Positions 31,645-34,946 of a stretch of 34,946 nt of DNA are shown in pieces (position 1 is the first letter of the stretch; each line of letters begins with the position of its first letter). The DNA is taken from assembly GCA_945903635.1 (NCBI GenBank), contig CAMDOT010000037.1:1-34946 (forward strand). Direction: 5' to 3'. The position numbers and the translations under genes are program-made. The DNA comes from Rhizobium sp. Q54. Its GTDB lineage: Bacteria > Pseudomonadota > Alphaproteobacteria > Reyranellales > Reyranellaceae. The notes under the pieces are model-generated. The model had not been told where the DNA came from and searched no databases. It worked only from the letters and a program-made list of their open reading frames with translations.

Positions 31645-32633
31645 GCGTCCAGGCTCACGATGGGGGGCAGCCGCTGCTGCGCGTCGAAGGCGTGCGCAAG
31701 CATTTCGCCTTCACCAAGGGCATCCTGTTCGCGAAGACGCTGGGCCACGTCAAGGCGGTAGACGACGTTTCCTTCGACATAAGGGCTGGCGAGACGCTCG
31801 GCCTGGTGGGCGAGTCGGGGTGCGGCAAGACCACGACATCCCGGATGATCCTCAATCTCGAGGCGCCGACCGAGGGCCGCATCCTGCTCGACGGCGAGCC
31901 GATCCACGCCCTGAAAGGCGAGGCGCTCAAGGCCTACCGCACCAAGGTGCAGGCGGTGTTCCAGGATCCATGGTCGTCGCTCAACCCGCGCATGAAGGTG
32001 GGGCGCACCATCGCCGAATCGCTGATCGTCAATGCCTGGGGAGACCGGGCGAGGATCGACGAGCGGGTGCGTGAACTGTTGGTCCAGGTTGGTTTGCGAC
32101 CCGAGCAGGCGCAGCAGTATCCGCATGAGTTCAGTGGTGGCCAGCGCCAGCGCGTGGCGCTTGCCGCGGCGCTCGCATCGAGGCCCAGGCTGATCGTGCT
32201 CGACGAGCCGGTCTCGGCGCTGGACGTATCGATCCGGGCCCAGATGATGAACCTCCTGAAGGACATCCAGGCGAAAGACGACGTGGCGTATCTTCTGGTA
32301 GCGCACGATCTCGCCACCGTCCGCCACATGGCCGACCACACGGTGGTGATGTATCTCGGCAAGATCGTCGAACGGGCACCGACCGCCGCCCTGTTCGACG
32401 ATGTTCGCCATCCTTATACCAAGGCCTTGTTCTCGGCTGTGCTGGTGGCGTGGCCGGGGCAAGCCGCGGAGGAGATTGAACTCAGGGGTGAGGTGCCGTC
32501 ACCGCTCGATCCGCCGTCGGGATGCCGCTTCCACACGCGCTGCCCCTACGTCATGGCACATTGTTCGCAGCGTGAACCGGCGCTGCGTGAGGTCTCGCCC
32601 GATCACTTCGTCGCCTGCCATTTGTTCGAATAG
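31641..32633 (+). CDS. Oligopeptide-type ABC transporter ATP-binding protein (DppF-like)
   Basis: This is a 330-residue ATPase with Walker A GESGCGKT, signature FSGGQRQRV, Walker [12 protein letters not shown] and switch His in VAHDLA. The C-terminal [15 protein letters not shown] stretch again carries the oligopeptide-type Cys cluster. It completes the transporter: one binding protein, two permeases and two ATPases. The ATG overlaps the DppD-like stop. A CoA-transferase gene follows after 12 bases, inside the same operon. Confidence 0.93.
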   Translation: MSVQAHDGGQPLLRVEGVRKHFAFTKGILFAKTLGHVKAVDDVSFDIRAGETLGLVGESGCGKTTTSRMILNLEAPTEGRILLDGEPIHALKGEALKAYRTKVQAVFQDPWSSLNPRMKVGRTIAESLIVNAWGDRARIDERVRELLVQVGLRPEQAQQYPHEFSGGQRQRVALAAALASRPRLIVLDEPVSALDVSIRAQMMNLLKDIQAKDDVAYLLVAHDLATVRHMADHTVVMYLGKIVERAPTAALFDDVRHPYTKALFSAVLVAWPGQAAEEIELRGEVPSPLDPPSGCRFHTRCPYVMAHCSQREPALREVSPDHFVACHLFE

Positions 32634-32645
32634 GAGAACGCGTCA

Positions 32646-33878
32646 ATGTCCGCACCGCCCAGTTCTTCGTCATGGGGCCCGCTGCAGGGCGTAAAAGTCG
32701 TCTCCTGCTCCACAGCGCAAGCCGGCACCGTGCCTTACATGCTGATGGCCGATCTCGGCGCCGACGTGATCAAGATCGAGGTGCCGGAAGGCGGCGACGG
32801 CTCGCGGCGCATGACTGTGCTGCCTGGCATGGCGTCGACTTTCTTCGAGACCAACAATCGCGGCGTGAAGAGCGTGACGCTCAATCTCAAGTCGCCCGAG
32901 GGCCGTGCCATCCTGCACAAGCTGGTCGCCAAGGCCGACATCTTCGGCCAGAATTTCCGCCCCGGTGCGGCGGAGAAGAACGGCTTCGGCTACGAGGAGC
33001 TGCGCAAGGTCAACCCCAAGCTCGTGTATGTCTCGATCTCGGGCTACGGCACCAAGGGGCCTAACGGCCACCTGCCGGGTACCGACTCGATGGCGCAGGC
33101 GCTGGGCGGGGTGGCCGAGGCCTATTCCGATCCCGGCCGGCCGATGCGCACCGGCATCGCCTCGGTGGCGGACGAAAGCTGCGCCATGCTGGCGTTCGGC
33201 GGAGCACTCGCGGCACTGACGCACGCGCGCGCGACGGGGCAGGGACAGAAGATCGAGCTGTCGCTGCTCGGCGCGGTGATCCGCCTGATGGGTTGGACCT
33301 TCACCACGACCATGTGGCGCGACAAGAACCCGGTAATCGGCCAGGCACGCATCACCGGCACGGCGCAGCGGCCGGGCATCAGTGCCTCGTTCAACGACCG
33401 CCTCGGCAAGCCGCTGGTGTTCCAGCTCACCGGACCGGAGAACTGGCACGACGCCATGACCGGGCTGGGCTTCGTCGAACGCATCAAGGCCGCGGGCTTC
33501 GAGAATCTCGGTGTCATCATCGACAATGACGCGAAGCGCATCGAGCTGCTCGCGCTGCTCGACAATCTTTTCGCCACCGGCACGCGCGAGGAATGGGTGG
33601 GCAAGCTGCGTGGTGCCGACATCGTGTCGGCGCCGATCAACACCATGCTCGAGGCGTCGAACGATCCCGACGTGATCGCCAATGGCTACGTTACGCACGT
33701 CGACTATCCCAAGCTCGGCAAGAAGCTCAAGGTGCACGGCACGCCCTGGCAATTCTCCGAGACGCCGGCCAAGCCCGGCATCGCGCCTGAGCTCGGCGAG
33801 CACAATGACGCGATTCTTTCGGAGCTGGGCTACACTTCCGCCGAGGTCGCCGACCTGCGGGTACGGAAGATCATCTAG
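32646..33878 (+). CDS. Class III (CaiB/BaiF) CoA-transferase
   Basis: This 410-residue protein is of the family that moves CoA between acyl groups through an Asp-bound intermediate. Family marks are GPLQGVKVVS near the start, LGADVIKIEVPEGGD, NRGVKSVTLNLKSPEGR, GYGTKGPNGHLPGTDSMAQALGG and SVADESCAMLAFGGALAALTHARATGQGQKIELSLL, in which the Asp of VADES is the likely nucleophile. AGGAGAACG lies about seven bases before the ATG. Its place at the end of the ABC importer operon suggests that the imported compound is a carboxylic acid, or carries one, and is activated as a CoA thioester (inference). Confidence 0.92.
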   Translation: MSAPPSSSSWGPLQGVKVVSCSTAQAGTVPYMLMADLGADVIKIEVPEGGDGSRRMTVLPGMASTFFETNNRGVKSVTLNLKSPEGRAILHKLVAKADIFGQNFRPGAAEKNGFGYEELRKVNPKLVYVSISGYGTKGPNGHLPGTDSMAQALGGVAEAYSDPGRPMRTGIASVADESCAMLAFGGALAALTHARATGQGQKIELSLLGAVIRLMGWTFTTTMWRDKNPVIGQARITGTAQRPGISASFNDRLGKPLVFQLTGPENWHDAMTGLGFVERIKAAGFENLGVIIDNDAKRIELLALLDNLFATGTREEWVGKLRGADIVSAPINTMLEASNDPDVIANGYVTHVDYPKLGKKLKVHGTPWQFSETPAKPGIAPELGEHNDAILSELGYTSAEVADLRVRKII

Positions 33879-33901
33879 TCGCTCTTTTTGGAGATCGTAT
33901 C

Positions 33902-34525
33902 GTGAGCATGTCGACCGTCGCCCTTTGCCTGGGTCTCTGCCTCGTGAGCCTGGTTCTTGCCGGACCTGCTGCGCGAGCCGCCGATCCGGCAACACAGACC
34001 ATCGTCCTGCTGCGTCATGGCGAGAAACCGCCGATGGGCCTTGGGCAGCTCGACTGCCAGGGGCTCAACCGTGCGCTGGCGCTGCCACCGGTGCTGGCAC
34101 GGCGCTTCGGCCGGCCGGCCGAGATCTTCGCGCCCAATCCGGCGACACGGGTCCGGGACGAAGGCGGGGTCTTCGACTATGTCCGGCCACTGGCCACGAT
34201 CGAGCCCACCGCCATTGCGCTCGGCATGCCGGTCGATGCGAGCGTCGGCTTCACCGACACGGACGGGCTGCAGCGCCGGCTCGGCGAGCCGCATCTGCAC
34301 AACGCCCTCGTGTTCGTGGCCTGGGAGCACCTGCGGATCGTGCATATCGCCCGATCGCTGCTGGCCCGGCATGGTGGCGATGCCGACGCTGTGCCGGCGT
34401 GGCGGGACGACGACTTCGACAGCATCTACATCGTCAGGATCGTGCGCACCGGCGATCGCGTGAAGGCAATCTTCGAGCATGCGCATGAGGGCTTGAACGG
34501 CCAGCCGCGGAGCTGTCCCGGCTAG
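33902..34525 (+). CDS. Secreted histidine phosphatase superfamily protein
   Basis: This is a 207-residue protein with a signal peptide (about 1-27, ending ARAAD). The catalytic LLRHGEKP motif has Arg38-His39, and a second conserved His is probably the one in VFVAWEHLRIVHIA. Histidine phosphatases form a phospho-His intermediate and remove phosphate from varied substrates; secreted ones include phytase-like enzymes. I use the GTG at 33902 because GGAG is eight bases upstream; the ATG at 33908 is the alternative. It follows the CoA-transferase after 23 bases. Confidence 0.82.
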   Translation: MSMSTVALCLGLCLVSLVLAGPAARAADPATQTIVLLRHGEKPPMGLGQLDCQGLNRALALPPVLARRFGRPAEIFAPNPATRVRDEGGVFDYVRPLATIEPTAIALGMPVDASVGFTDTDGLQRRLGEPHLHNALVFVAWEHLRIVHIARSLLARHGGDADAVPAWRDDDFDSIYIVRIVRTGDRVKAIFEHAHEGLNGQPRSCPG

Positions 34526-34599
34526 CCTGAAGTACCTGAGGGGAGAGGAGCCTCTCCTCGAACCATACCGAGGCCGTGCGCCGTGCTACCGTATCCGCC

Positions 34600-34839
34600 A
34601 TGTGCGAACTCTTCTGCCTGTCCAGCCGCCGTCCGACCCGCGCCACCTTTTCGCTGAAGCGCTTTGCCGCCCACGGCGCGCCGGACGGCCGCAACGTCGA
34701 CGGCTGGGGCGTGGCCTTCCACGAAGGCCGCGACATCCGCCTCTACAAGGAGCCGGAGCCGGCGGGTGACAGCCCGTGGGTGGCCTTCATCGAGCGGCTG
34801 TCAACGCCGGAGCAAAAATGCATCGGCTGGCCGGAGTAA
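34600..34839 (+). pseudogene. Class II glutamine amidotransferase, truncated by an IS end
   Basis: The N-terminus reads MCELFCLSS, which places the catalytic Cys at position 2 as in Ntn-type glutamine amidotransferases (YafJ/EgtC-like). HGAPDGRNVDGWGVAFHEGRDIRLYKEPEPAGDSPWVAFIERL follows, with the DGWG substrate motif (written here in part as landmarks only). After about residue 66 the family text stops, at position 34798, where an IS21-like end begins. The remaining residues and the stop are IS-encoded. The active protein would need about 200 more residues, so the fragment is not expected to be functional. Confidence 0.75.
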
Positions 34840-34946
34840 AAGTGCGTCACGGCTGATGGCATGAAGGCCCCCGCGGGGGGCCTTCATGCGTCCTCGTTTA
34901 TTCCTCGGGTGAGCTGTCGGGGATGTCGGTAGCGCGGGCACCGCGC
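34799..34946. mobile_element. Terminal end of a second IS21-type insertion sequence (partial)
   Basis: The end starts TGTCAACGCCGGAGC at 34799. Two copies of GCCGGAGyAAAArTGC lie 24 bases apart (34806 and 34830). A TG terminus with stacked short repeats is again the IS21-family layout, but the unit differs from the one at the left edge, so this is a different element. It runs out of the window. No transposase reading frame is long enough to call. Confidence 0.5.
34859..34889. terminator. Perfect 14-bp hairpin inside the right-hand IS end
   Basis: GCATGAAGGCCCCC (34859-34872) pairs exactly with 34876-34889 around loop GCG. No immediate T-run follows on either strand; GTTTATT is nine bases beyond on the plus strand. 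It may block transcription entering or leaving the element. Confidence 0.45.

Noticed and set aside
32670..33995. Minus-strand frame opposite the CoA-transferase gene
   Set aside because: It is antisense to a strongly conserved family and extends into the phosphatase gene without a start signal.

Overview
The window is GC-rich, densely coded chromosomal DNA. It looks alphaproteobacterial: short intergenic gaps, many ATGA stop/start overlaps, and many solute-binding proteins, SDR oxidoreductases and CoA-transferase-type enzymes. I suspect a soil or water Rhodospirillales/Hyphomicrobiales-type organism (Reyranella-like), but that is an impression from gene content. I see no rRNA, tRNA, CRISPR array, integrase or intact transposase. 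Both edges carry ends of what look like two different IS21-type insertion sequences. Each appears to have cut into a host gene: a WYL-like gene on the left and a class II glutamine amidotransferase gene on the right.

Layout. 1-2000 is accessory DNA: an IS end, a small WYL-like gene, an orphan terminator, and a three-gene cassette made of a DUF4258 protein, an MqsA-like HTH protein and an unknown protein. A perfect palindrome sits against the first start codon of that cassette. 2130-4213 (minus) is a coupled fatty-acid-hydroxylase/sterol-desaturase plus sulfotransferase pair. 4281-4393 is a large REP-like inverted repeat. 4418-9784 holds an SDR, a class IV aminotransferase divergent from an EamA exporter, two tandemly duplicated secreted YXWGXW proteins each with its own terminator, a DapA-like aldolase and a small secreted protein. 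9835-13635 holds a UxaA/GarD-type dehydratase, a cold-shock protein coupled to a GNAT acetyltransferase, and an amidase.

13653-14730 (minus) is the most unusual locus. It encodes a 327-residue protein with an HExxH motif and a C-terminal ladder of cysteines spaced every 11 residues. The ladder runs from a hydrophilic Trp-rich half into a hydrophobic half. Directly behind it is a 30-residue CxxC membrane micropeptide. 15064-16039 is a Bug/TctC-type solute receptor gene broken by a one-base frameshift in a G/C run.

16233-22256 is one tightly packed plus-strand run: Cache-type adenylate/guanylate cyclase, methyltransferase, binding-protein/permease fusion, second permease, and an SDR without the usual Tyr/Lys pair. 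There is no ATPase gene. 22269-26601 holds OsmC, a SnoaL-like protein, then minus-strand genes for a dihydroxyphthalate-decarboxylase-like binding protein, a cysteine-dioxygenase-like cupin, a 7TM protein and a TonB-type protein. 27146-33878 is a complete oligopeptide-type ABC importer operon ending in a class III CoA-transferase, followed by a periplasmic histidine phosphatase.
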